A stretch of DNA of 64,000 bases, taken from Coleophoma eucalyptorum. Taxonomy: Eukaryota > Ascomycota > Leotiomycetes > Helotiales > Dermateaceae. The DNA lies in NCBI GenBank assembly GCA_026120035.1, contig JALRME010000008.1, positions 310,001-374,000 of the forward strand, read 5' to 3'. The translations under genes and the position numbers were made by a program. This document shows, piece by piece, positions 1-9,196 of the stretch (positions are counted from its first letter, which is position 1; every line of letters begins with the position of its first letter). Below the pieces are notes generated by a model that was given only the letters and a program-made list of their open reading frames with translations, was not told the origin of the DNA and did not search any database.

Positions 1-129
1 TTCGCGTGCACCTAGACACTATAAATTGACGAATTTCAGTTTCTATGCTACGAGTTTGATGAAGTCCTTCACCCTCCTAGACATATATCTTTGAGAACAA
101 TTATTCTGACGCAGTACCAAACAGTTAAA

Positions 130-623
130 ATGGTCTTAGAAACACGCACTAATGCACAATGGTTAAAAATTCCTCAATCGACCTTCGAAGTCATGGCCCA
201 CACACAATTCGGTGAGAAACGTTCTGAATTTGTTTTTCATACAAGAACATAAGACTGATATGGATGCAAATTGACTAGACGATGTCTTCGTAACAAAGAA
301 GAAAGATGGAGTTGAAAATCCTATGGTAGCTAGCTACTTTATTATCAAGCCGTCCGATAAGCCAGCTCCCAAAACCCCAGTCTACTCAAACGACGAGTCA
401 GGAATTGTTTTTAAAGGCAAGTTAGAACCGTTTCACTGGTTTCATTCCATATTAACAGGATTCAGGGACTCTCAAGCTCACGGACGAGACTGGAACTTCG
501 GTTGTTCTGCAAACTGGCTCCACTTTCTATATTCACAGAGGAAGCGTGATGAGTTTCGAGGCTGTGGACTGTGATAAAGTCATGATATTTAAGACTGCCA
601 CCAGATGGTCAATACATCAGTAG
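130..623 (+). CDS. EutQ-like cupin protein, probable three exons
   Basis: I reconstruct exons 130..220, 279..406 and 459..623. The ATG at 130 opens MVLETRTNAQWL. A GT..AG intron (221-278) joins in frame to DVFVTKKKDGVENP. The last exon reads SGTLKLTDETGTSVVLQTGS, then FYIHRGSVMSFEAVD, which is the second half of a small RmlC-type cupin like those of the ethanolamine-utilisation EutQ family. Such proteins are small beta barrels of about 150 residues, often of unknown substrate. The middle join is uncertain. The only donor that keeps frame (407) removes a cupin-like stretch, FKGKL, so either the intron is unusual or a small frameshift is present. The gene lies 185 bases beyond the 3' end of the convergent MFS gene. 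Confidence 0.55.
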
Positions 624-807
624 TTAACAATCATTAAAAGGTGCACTTGTATGTTAGCGGTTAATAGACGAGGGCTTTATACTCAAAAAGCCTTAGTATG
701 GTGAAACAGAAGTTTATAATTAGGTTTAAATGAAAATGTTTTTAAGTTGTGCCACAGTGACACTATGCAGACTATGCCTTATATAAGTGTACGAAAATAT
801 ATCCTTT

Positions 808-2400
808 TCATCGCTCTTGTACTCTATCTAGTATATTCTGAGCATCTGCTGCATATGGACAATATCTTCTTATTCTGTCCCCATACTTATAAAGGAAAAA
901 TGGAAAAGGTACGCACGCAAGCGTCATGAAAGCAGGGACGCTTGATGCCCAATGAAGGCCCAAGGATGAATACATGGATGCTGTGAAAAGAGGGAAGCCA
1001 GCTCCCAACAACGACCGCAATAGAGACGAAGCAGCCAGGACGGACGCTGAATAAATAAGATACGCGTCAATGAGGTAGTTCATACAACCCAAAGTTAACA
1101 GCACATTTCCGAAGCCAAATAGCACTGTGCTGAGAATACAGACAATCCAGGGCGTCTCCGGTCCGTTCGTCCAGGCAAACCAGAATAGCCCAACGGGCGT
1201 AACGACGGCGGCAATCATGCAAACTGGTAATCGAGCTTCTGGTGGCGCTGTCCCGCCAGAACTTACCACTAGCCTTACGTATTTTCCATTCTCAAAATAC
1301 ATGTAGGTGACAGCACCTAGCATACCGATGGCCATCCCGATAAACGGCAAGCCACTGATTCCAATACTCCAGCCGCGTTCCTGTCGGAAGACAATTGGAA
1401 AAGCGGCAAGGAACATGTATACTGTGCCGTACATGATAGCCATGTATATTGATAAAATAAGAACGATAGGCTCCAAGACAAGTAGCTTCCACGGTCTCGA
1501 CAAGGCAACCTTCAATGTCTCACCAATCGATTTGTGGCCCTGTTCATGGATGACTCGAGCGACGTATGTCTTCCCACTCACGGAGCTGAGTGCTTTGGCT
1601 CGTCGGTCCAACAGGACAGGAGCATAAGTTTCTGGTACGAATAAAGAGCACGCGATCCACATGGCTCCGGCGAATATCGCGATCATTCCTTGCACAGAAC
1701 GCCATCCGGCCCATTCACCAAGGAACCCCCCCGCGACAGGTCCCAGTACCGGGCCCATGAATGGGGCACACGCAAACACGCTCATAGCCAGTCCACGCTG
1801 TTTGACACCAAAGATATCGGCAATGACTCCGCCTGAATTTGTCAAAGGTGATGAGCCGACGAGGCCGCAGAAAAATCGTAGGATAATGAGTTGTGTTGCA
1901 TTCTGGGCAGCCACGCACCCAGCACTGAACAACACCAGCGCGGTATACGAAACGAGGAAAATGATTCTTCTTCCAAAAATCTCGCTCATAGGTGCCCAAG
2001 CAAATGGGCCAAAGCTGAACCCAAGAACGAATAGAGAGACACCTAGTAGAGCCACTGTGTCAGATATCGCGAACTCTACTTGGAGACTTGGGACGCCGCC
2101 TGTGTATGCCGATGATGCGAATGAAATTGCCAAACAGGACATGGCGGTAAGGAAAGTAATGAACCATTTGTAGATAATGCTGAAATTGTGAGGATTCTGT
2201 CTATCGTCGACAATCCATTCTACAATGAAAGGTTCCAGAAGTGTTCCTTCGCCCTCATAACTTGCCTCCAATAACGTGGCTGAGATCGCTGCTTCTCCTG
2301 TTAAAAAGTTTCGCAAAACTTGAACCGGGTGCCTTTCAACACTAGTCGCTTTGTCGGAGCTAATCATGATGTCTGTTCCATTGTTTTTCGTTGTAGACAT
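808..2400 (-). CDS. MFS drug-type exporter (DHA1-like, 12 TM)
   Basis: A single uninterrupted frame of 530 residues. After an acidic N-terminus of about 75 residues come 12 hydrophobic spans. The loop between TM2 and TM3 holds the MFS signature around MSEIFGRRIIFLVSY, and TM4-5 contain RFFCGLVGSSPLTNSGGVIADIF. These features fit the fungal multidrug/polyamine exporters (DHA1, H+ antiporters of the plasma membrane). The substrate cannot be read from sequence. It lies upstream of a dioxygenase gene and a P450 gene, so export of a product of that group is a reasonable guess. The ATG at 2400 is the first in the frame and gives a normal length for the family. Confidence 0.88.
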   Translation of the reverse strand: MSTTKNNGTDIMISSDKATSVERHPVQVLRNFLTGEAAISATLLEASYEGEGTLLEPFIVEWIVDDRQNPHNFSIIYKWFITFLTAMSCLAISFASSAYTGGVPSLQVEFAISDTVALLGVSLFVLGFSFGPFAWAPMSEIFGRRIIFLVSYTALVLFSAGCVAAQNATQLIILRFFCGLVGSSPLTNSGGVIADIFGVKQRGLAMSVFACAPFMGPVLGPVAGGFLGEWAGWRSVQGMIAIFAGAMWIACSLFVPETYAPVLLDRRAKALSSVSGKTYVARVIHEQGHKSIGETLKVALSRPWKLLVLEPIVLILSIYMAIMYGTVYMFLAAFPIVFRQERGWSIGISGLPFIGMAIGMLGAVTYMYFENGKYVRLVVSSGGTAPPEARLPVCMIAAVVTPVGLFWFAWTNGPETPWIVCILSTVLFGFGNVLLTLGCMNYLIDAYLIYSASVLAASSLLRSLLGAGFPLFTASMYSSLGLHWASSVPAFMTLACVPFPFFLYKYGDRIRRYCPYAADAQNILDRVQER

Positions 2401-3293
2401 TTTCGCAGGTTATACCACTCGAGCTTATTCCCGCTGAACAGAACTTGGCGGCCGTTCTAATGAGACGGAGTTTTTTATACAGGGCTCTGGGATGATGTTT
2501 GATGTTTAAATATTTTGACTTCAAGCCCGGCCGGAAGAGGTGCAGGAGCTGGAAGTTTTAAACTATCAAGTGTTAACCCTAAAGGACCAGGAAAGAGCTG
2601 CCTCCGGAAATAAGGCCAAATGTCTGAGCTTGAGGAAAGTTACAGGTTCCTCTCCTTTTAGCCTGTGACTCTGTGTAATACGTATTTCTTTTCTCTCATG
2701 TATACACTCCCCGGCTTGCTATCCGGAGCGATTGAGGTCCCATCTGCTTCCGGGCCATGTCTGCGATGCCAGGTCCAAAATATCAAATGTCGGTCCGCAC
2801 CAATTACGGAGCTGGAATCCAGACTTTTGCTTGTAGCTGCTCAGGTATCAGCGATACGGGCCCCCATCTTATTCGGATTAATTTTTTGAGCTCCACATTG
2901 CGACAATTTATTGTCCACTGTGGAGATTGTAGCCGGTTTCTCAACTCTTCTGGGAAACATCACACAGCACCCAAATACTCTACCAATAGAGTATCGATAT
3001 TTTCTATCTTCATTATTTTACGCACATGAACAAAGGTACTTGAAAACCAGTGTATTCAAGGTCATTTTGTCATAGAAGTCAAAAAGACACAACAGAAGCC
3101 ATACAATGATTGGAAATGACGAAGCTTAGACGAGGCCACAGTGCCATCTTGGGCATGATGATTCGGCTTATGGTGAAGAACACAGCATGAAGTAAATCTT
3201 TCATAGTATTTGGCTGGTTTTATGATTTAATAGTTGTAGTTCATGTGGCCATGGCAATTTCCATTTCATTCCATTTTTTAACACTGATTCATA
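2401..3293. other. Intergenic region with possible MFS promoter
   Basis: This 893-base gap lies between the start of the MFS gene and the 3' end of the dioxygenase gene. Apart from one zinc-cluster-like remnant (2730-2860) I see no coding sequence. The first 100-200 bases should carry the MFS promoter; TTTTTTATACAGG at about 2470 could act as a TATA region. Confidence 0.5.
2730..2862 (+). pseudogene. Possible Zn2Cys6 regulator remnant
   Basis: A short plus-strand frame reads SGPCLRCQVQNIKC followed by PITELESRLLLV. This resembles half of a Zn(II)2Cys6 DNA-binding domain followed by the start of the coiled-coil linker. The second half of the zinc cluster and all of the regulatory domain are missing, and no long frame follows. 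I read it as a relic at most; chance resemblance is quite possible. Confidence 0.22.
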
Positions 3294-4346
3294 TCATGCG
3301 CCTTCCACTGCCTCCTTCTCCGTGCTTGGGTTATAGCCAGGAATGTTTCTCAAGTCTACATTCTTGTAGCCCAAGAAAGATTCAAGGGGGCTTGAATGGT
3401 CGATCCAACCTAGATTAGGCACTGCAATATCGTACCCAAGACGTCGTTGTACGTCAAGAGGGTAGGTCTTAACTTGGGAGATTGGTGTAGTCAAGTACAT
3501 ATTCTCCTCCTTTACAATTTATCAGCCAATATACTCAGTGGGGATAGTGTGTTTGATTACCTGTCGGAGATGCGCTGGCATCATGAAAACTGAGTAGACA
3601 AGTCGCTCTTGATCCGTGGTAACATTCGCGCCAGCGCCATGGTAGCACGAGGAGAGCATGAAAAAGGCGTCACCTGCTTCCAACTCAGCTGCAATTCCAG
3701 TTCCTGGAGCAGGAGGATCTGCATGGCTGTCAAGGTGAGAGCCTGGGCAAAAGATAGTGGCACCATTCTCTTTGGTAGTCTTACGCCCAGCGATGAAGAA
3801 GCTAATTCCAACATCACGCCCAACCTCGTATTCCTCAGGTGTGATTCTTGGCATCTTATTGAAATATATACTATCATCTCTGTGTAGATCCTGCGCTGGA
3901 GTTCCCGGTGCTACTGCAAACATGGTAGTCGCCATAACTAGCGGCTTTGCTACCGTCTTAATATGATTTGATCCTAGCCATGATTCGTGCGTGACGGAGA
4001 GCAGCTCGTCTGCAACTCCCAAGTACAACTTGTCAGTCAAAACCCTCTCAACAAGTTTAGGGAGGCGTGTGGGAAGGCGAGATATGCGCTTAGTTGTGTC
4101 GGTAGGGTTGCTGTATGTCATGCTCTCCAAAATTGGAAATGCCGCTTTCTCAGTCTCCGCGACTTCTTCTGGACTCAAGAAGCCACGCACAACGACGCCG
4201 CCATGTCTTTTCATGCTCGCAACTACATCATCGACCGTGACAGTGGCACTATCGAACCTTTTAAGTTCGAAATCATACTGTGGGCTTAGGCGCAATTTTG
4301 TTTGGGTGAGCTCGTGTTGGGTAAAGATCATCGACATGGTGGGCAA
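3294..4346 (-). CDS. Phytanoyl-CoA dioxygenase (PhyH) family oxygenase
   Basis: Two exons, 4346..3561 and 3509..3294, are joined across a 51-base GT..AG intron (3510-3560) without change of frame; the protein has 333 residues. It shows the iron-binding triad of Fe(II)/2-oxoglutarate oxygenases: H155 and D157 in DLHRDD and H236 in CYHGAGANVT. R248 in DQERLVYSVF is the likely 2-oxoglutarate partner. The second exon starts EENMYLTTP, the usual C-terminal segment of fungal secondary-metabolism PhyH enzymes of the FtmF/AsqJ type. The reaction is oxidation of a small organic substrate (hydroxylation, desaturation or endoperoxidation); the substrate is unknown. The gene is divergent from the P450 gene across a 630-base shared promoter, which suggests one pathway. 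Confidence 0.88.
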
Positions 4347-4976
4347 GTGTGAGACACAATCGTAGTAGATGTGATTAAATACCGGGAATTGCGATGTATC
4401 TCGTAGAAAAAAAGAGAAGTACTGGAGTACTGAGTTTTAGACTAAGACGGGGGAGTTAGGTATGCCATCTTATCACTGCTTGAGGTTCTGACTTTGATTT
4501 TGAGTCTGATGATAGCGGAGAAACTCAGCATCCACAATGCTCAATAGGATTTTAAGGAGGCGGATCAGGATTTACACCAGGATATCACATACTAATGGAA
4601 AGACTACTGGAATTATTAGAGACTTAATCCGCGAAGTCCGTTGCAAATAAAAAACAACTCTAGGCTGGGGTTCGGATAATCTTGAGGTCAAGGTGTTTGG
4701 GACTCTCGGATCAACTCCTGCTAGGGCGGCACGGAATGAAATGATTCACTGTTGTTATTATGGGTATAATTGATTTTTTTTGAACTGACGGGACGTTATG
4801 TGATGACACTATCAGAGATCAAGACCAAGAGTGCATACAGTCAATGGGGGTCTACAAATTTAAATGAAGCATGCAGGTCAGTATCCGATCTATATCGAAG
4901 CTCTTTCACTCTATGGTACCTCTTCATCTCTCTAACAGCACTTTGAAATACTGAGAGATATTATCCTATAGAAGAC
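4347..4976. promoter_or_regulatory. Divergent promoter of PhyH and P450 genes
   Basis: This 630-base region lies between two divergently transcribed oxygenase genes. It holds no open frame of note. A shared regulator site is likely but I could not identify a clear CGG-based repeat. Confidence 0.45.
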
Positions 4977-6571
4977 ATGAATATATCTTCGATTCTAGGC
5001 TTCCTTTGTGACAATGCCACGCTGTTTGTATTGGCATCGATAGCCATCTCCTTCGGTTATACTCGCTATCAGAAGGGTCTCCATCGGGTTCCTGGCCCAT
5101 TCCTCAACTCGATCTCGTCAATTCCACGACTTTTATCTGTCTACAAAGGCCAAAGTCATCATGATGACCTGAAGCTTCACCAAAGGTACGGAAAACTAGT
5201 GCGCTTAACTCCGAACACACTGTCAGTTTCGGACCCAGCGGAACTTGACCACGTCTATGGAGCATCAAGCAAATTTATCAAATCCAGATTCTTCGACCCA
5301 GTTAGGTTTTACGATGACGAGGGACTCGTCCCTGACCCCCTAGTCCTTACAGATAAGAAGATGCATTTACGCATGAAGCGTAATGGCGGAAGCGCATACT
5401 CTATGTCTAGTTTGGTGCCGCTGGAAGGGCAAGTGGATGTGATCATCTCGAAATTTATGACAAAATTGGAGGCAAAGCATAACACCTCGGACCGGATTTG
5501 TAATCTGGGTGAATTGATGTCATTTTATGGCCTTGATGCTATTATGTCAGTTACCTTTGGAAGGGACCTCGGCCTACTTGACCATGGAGATGTAAAGTCT
5601 ATGATGCCGGCAATCGATACCAGATTGCGTTATCTTGCCGTTGTATGTGTTTCCCCTGCATATTGCTCTGACTTGACCTTTCATGGATGCAGTCTTCTAA
5701 CGTGGGCTAGATTGGGCAAGTTCCCCGCCTTCACAAGTTCTTGCTTGGAAATCCCACCAGTGCAAAGATCATTGACGCCTTTGATAAGTCGAATAATACT
5801 GCTTTTGTCGATGATGTATTTGCAATCTCGTTTGCAGAGACCGAGGCGGGATTAAAGGATATTGAAAAGGGAGATGAAAAGGAGAACACTTTTCTTCGGC
5901 ATCTTCTCAAAGCTCAACGCAAGAACCCCAGTTCCATGACTGACCGGGAGATGAGCACGCATACTTTTGGGAATATTACTGCAGGAAGCGATACGACGGC
6001 AATCACACTTCGCTCTGTTTTTATTCATCTCCTGTCGAACCATGATACTTACACGAAGCTCTGCGAGGAGGTCAGGAATGGAAACCTCATTTCACCTGTA
6101 AATTGGGCTGCAGCTAGCAAGCTCCCGTACTTAAAAGCAGTTATCACCGAAGCCATACGGATCCATCCACCAGTATCGATGATGCTTCCAAGAATTGTGC
6201 CAGCCGGTGGGGCCATGATCAGTGGGCACTTTGTCCCCGGAGGTACCGAAGTGGGCATGAACCCTTGGGTGATTCATCATGACCCTTCTATTTATCCGAG
6301 TCCTGAGAAGTTCGACCCAGAACGGTGGTTGAACACCAATCCAGAACAACTATCATCAATGAACCGCAACTTTTTCGCTTTTGGCTCAGGTTCGCATACA
6401 TGCAGCGGGAGACATATAAGTATGTTGGAAATGGCAAAGCTTATCCCAAGTATTCTGCTGGAGTTTGATATGGAATTCAAGAGAAGCGTGGACGATGTGA
6501 AATCGTTGAATTATTGGTTGTCATCGCAACGAGGTCTCCTTGTCCGGTTGAAAAAAAGGGTGTCAAAGTAA
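4977..6571 (+). CDS. Cytochrome P450 monooxygenase, microsomal
   Basis: Two exons, 4977..5642 and 5711..6571, with a 68-base intron (5643-5710) joined in phase 0, give 508 residues. An N-terminal membrane anchor (residues about 10-27) is followed by the proline hinge HRVPGPF. The I-helix has AGSDTT (about 313-318), the K-helix EAIR (369-372), the PERW motif sits in FDPERWL, and the heme loop FGSGSHTCSG places the axial cysteine at about 453. All parts of a working P450 are present. The overall style recalls the fungal pisatin demethylase-type families, but I cannot assign a CYP number. It is convergent with the Zn2Cys6 regulator gene downstream (173 bases apart) and divergent from the PhyH gene. 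Confidence 0.92.
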
Positions 6572-6743
6572 ACCTAGTATAGCAGAGCAGATACTGTGTA
6601 TGCAAAGAAATGTATGAGTAATTTCGTATCCAGTCGGATGATTGACTCAGCCAGCCTAAGACGTAGCAGAATTATATACATATCCCAGACCATAGAACCC
6701 GATAGCGAATTTCAGTCATGATCGAGAATAAGCTATTCTTCAT

Positions 6744-8494
6744 TCAGAAAAGAGCTCTGTCGATACCATTCAGTTCCATCACCTCTTGCCAGCTGCAAAT
6801 GTTGTCCCTCGTAAGCCCATTGCGTATCTTGTCCTTTCTCCGCCAAACATCTAAGATCACAAATTCCCCAGTACCGCCCCCATTTAGATGCAATCTCTGA
6901 AGACCTTGAAATCGTCCGCAGATATATTCGCGTCGATCGATTTGATCAACCTCGGCTCCAAGAACCACCAAAGCCCATCCTAACATAGAGCCAGGCCCGA
7001 GAGATTCAGGGATGAGCGGAAGAAGATCAAAGCAAGTGTCAATAGACTCTTGTACTTTACGTGTAGGAGCAATCAGTGGCTCGTTTGCAATGCGGTAGAT
7101 ATAGATGATCGTTGCGTGTCGAAATATCTCCGCTGCTGCGGCTGCACTGGACATGACATCGCTATAGAAACAATCCTCAGCCAAGGTAAGGGTTTGGTTC
7201 GTCTGGCAGGTAACAGCCAAGCAGGGAGTTGATTCCAAGTCAATCTTTATCGTTTCTAGCTCCTCCTGAAGAACTCCTATCTCAATTTCCATTTCAGACC
7301 GGCTTATTTGACCACGCCGACTACGATCGCGCAAAATTGATGCTTTCATCTTTGCAATATTAGCAAGACTATTATATGAAGTTTGCTATACTGGGGGATT
7401 ATTATAACCTACCATTATTGGTGGCAGCAGTACCGAACACCCATACAAAGGATCGATGAAATTTGATTTTTCTCCTGCGGGACTGGCATCGTCGATCCAT
7501 GGCTGACATCCAAGCAAATGTCCAGAATGTAAGGCTGTTTGCGTATCGACAATACAAAGCCAAGCCTTGAGAAATGGGTCTAAAGATGCTACATCTTCGC
7601 TGGATTCTAACCAGGAGCGGATTGCGAAGTAATGTGGTTTCCAGTTACTGTTCTCTGTGAATGCCTTCACCAGTTACGTGTCAGATGCTTAATCTCCCCT
7701 GAAATTTAGCGTCGTCTAGACTTACCTCGTATGCAAGTAGAGACAGCATGATTGCTAAGGTTATTTCTCCCTTTACCAAGGCCGTGTTCGTGATGCGGTT
7801 CTTGAATGCTTGTAGAGCAAGGCGTAAGTACATTTTTGAACTTGAATCAGGCTCGGACCGCCACTTGCTTAAGTGTGCGGCGGATATTGCCAAGATAGAA
7901 TTAAACAACGCTGGCTCATTGAGAGAATGACTAATCAGACCACGATAGCCATTCTCAGTATAGTCTATTGCAAGGACTACTCGAGAAAGATTTTCTGGAG
8001 AAAGTTTAGCAGTGCAATGAGATGAGAATAGAGCTACTAATAAACTTGCGTATAAAATGTTGCAGCAAAAGGTTCTCTTGCGTTGATAATCCAAAATCTG
8101 GAGAAGATATTGGCTGTTCGGCTACGTCGGGTTACGAGTTAGCATAGCTACTGAATTGTGGAGATACAGCTTACCAAAGAGCGATATCTGTGAAACAGCC
8201 CTGACTGGAGGATTCCTATCACGGATTTGAGAGGATTGGAGATTAGCGGGCCACATCAAGCGCATGTGATAGCCAGCACAAGCTCGCTCTGCTCTGATAC
8301 AGGAGCTGCAGACTGCGGGTCTTATTAGTCTGGGGAATTAGGAGATGATAGTGATATCCTTAAAATGACGGGCTGGGCAGTGGAACTTTACAAGGTAACT
8401 GTGCGTCACATGAATCCCCATTTTGGATACATGTCCAGCATGAGCCGTCACAATTGATGATCTCGGTATTTGGCAGTCTTAGGGCTGTCGACAT
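6744..8494 (-). CDS. Zn2Cys6 / Fungal_trans_2 regulator, six exons
   Basis: I assemble exons 8494..8400, 8329..8175, 8097..8038, 7964..7726, 7664..7413 and 7349..6744; all phases agree and the product is 468 residues. The N-terminus has six cysteines spaced C-x2-C-x6-C-x9-C-x2-C-x6-C (C19, C22, C29, C39, C42, C49), the Zn(II)2Cys6 pattern. The body follows the Fungal_trans_2 (DUF3468) pattern: LLQHFI, then ISHSLNEPALFNSILAISAA, then NSNWKPHYFAIRSW. Such proteins are pathway-specific transcription factors. One oddity is that the loop between the second and third cysteines is IQNGDS, where the family normally has several Arg/Lys residues for DNA contact. It is adjacent to the PhyH/P450 pair, so control of that pair is plausible. 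Confidence 0.75.
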
Positions 8495-9196
8495 TGTGTG
8501 AAGTCTTTCTGGCATAGATTTTCTTACCAGAATTTATCCTACAGCATAAGTTCCGTTGACGTAAGTTCATGAGTTACGGCTTGATAGAATGCTTGAAAAG
8601 CGTCTAGTATTTTTGCGGCTTCAATCGAGACTAGTAAAAAAGTGGACGTTGTACGTTGTTTCTTATCTCAAGCAATAGAATTCCTGTAGTAAAGTGGGGT
8701 GTTACCGAGATGAGATAAGGGAAGGCGAGGTAAGCTTAGATACTCTAGAACTGTGCGGTAAGTAACATAGGTCTGAATATAGCACCTTACCAGATCAAGT
8801 AGTATACCCTGTTGGGTTAGTGTTATTGCGGTGAATGAGCCCTGTAAAGTTGGCGATAAACTCGGTACAATGCACTATAGACATCAATCGCTAATTTGCA
8901 TCCCAGCTTTAGGCTAATGCTTAAGAACAGTATGCCATAGATGTCAAGATAAGTGGGCCGCTTGCTAATCACATCTCACTAGTGAGGAAATGTTATAACT
9001 CACCAACAATATTTCTCTTCAGGTGAAAATCTTGCTATTACTATGTCAAATTTCCTAACTCAGAAAATTATAAACGGGTAGATTAAAGAAACCCTAGTAG
9101 CATACTGATAGCTAAGATAGAGAAGTTAATAATATATGTGTAATATGGAGGATCGATGTGGTTGTGTATATTTGATCAACCAAGTTAAGTACTATA
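8495..9196. other. AT-rich intergenic region, nothing seen
   Basis: About 700 AT-rich bases separate the regulator start and the end of the broken NLR gene. I see no open frame with family resemblance, no RNA gene and no repeat. Confidence 0.5.

Noticed and set aside
1307..2173. Long plus-strand frames (up to 170 residues) within the MFS region
   Set aside because: They lie opposite the well-supported minus-strand MFS gene, are rich in odd Pro/Arg/Ser composition and show no family motif; shadows of the real gene.
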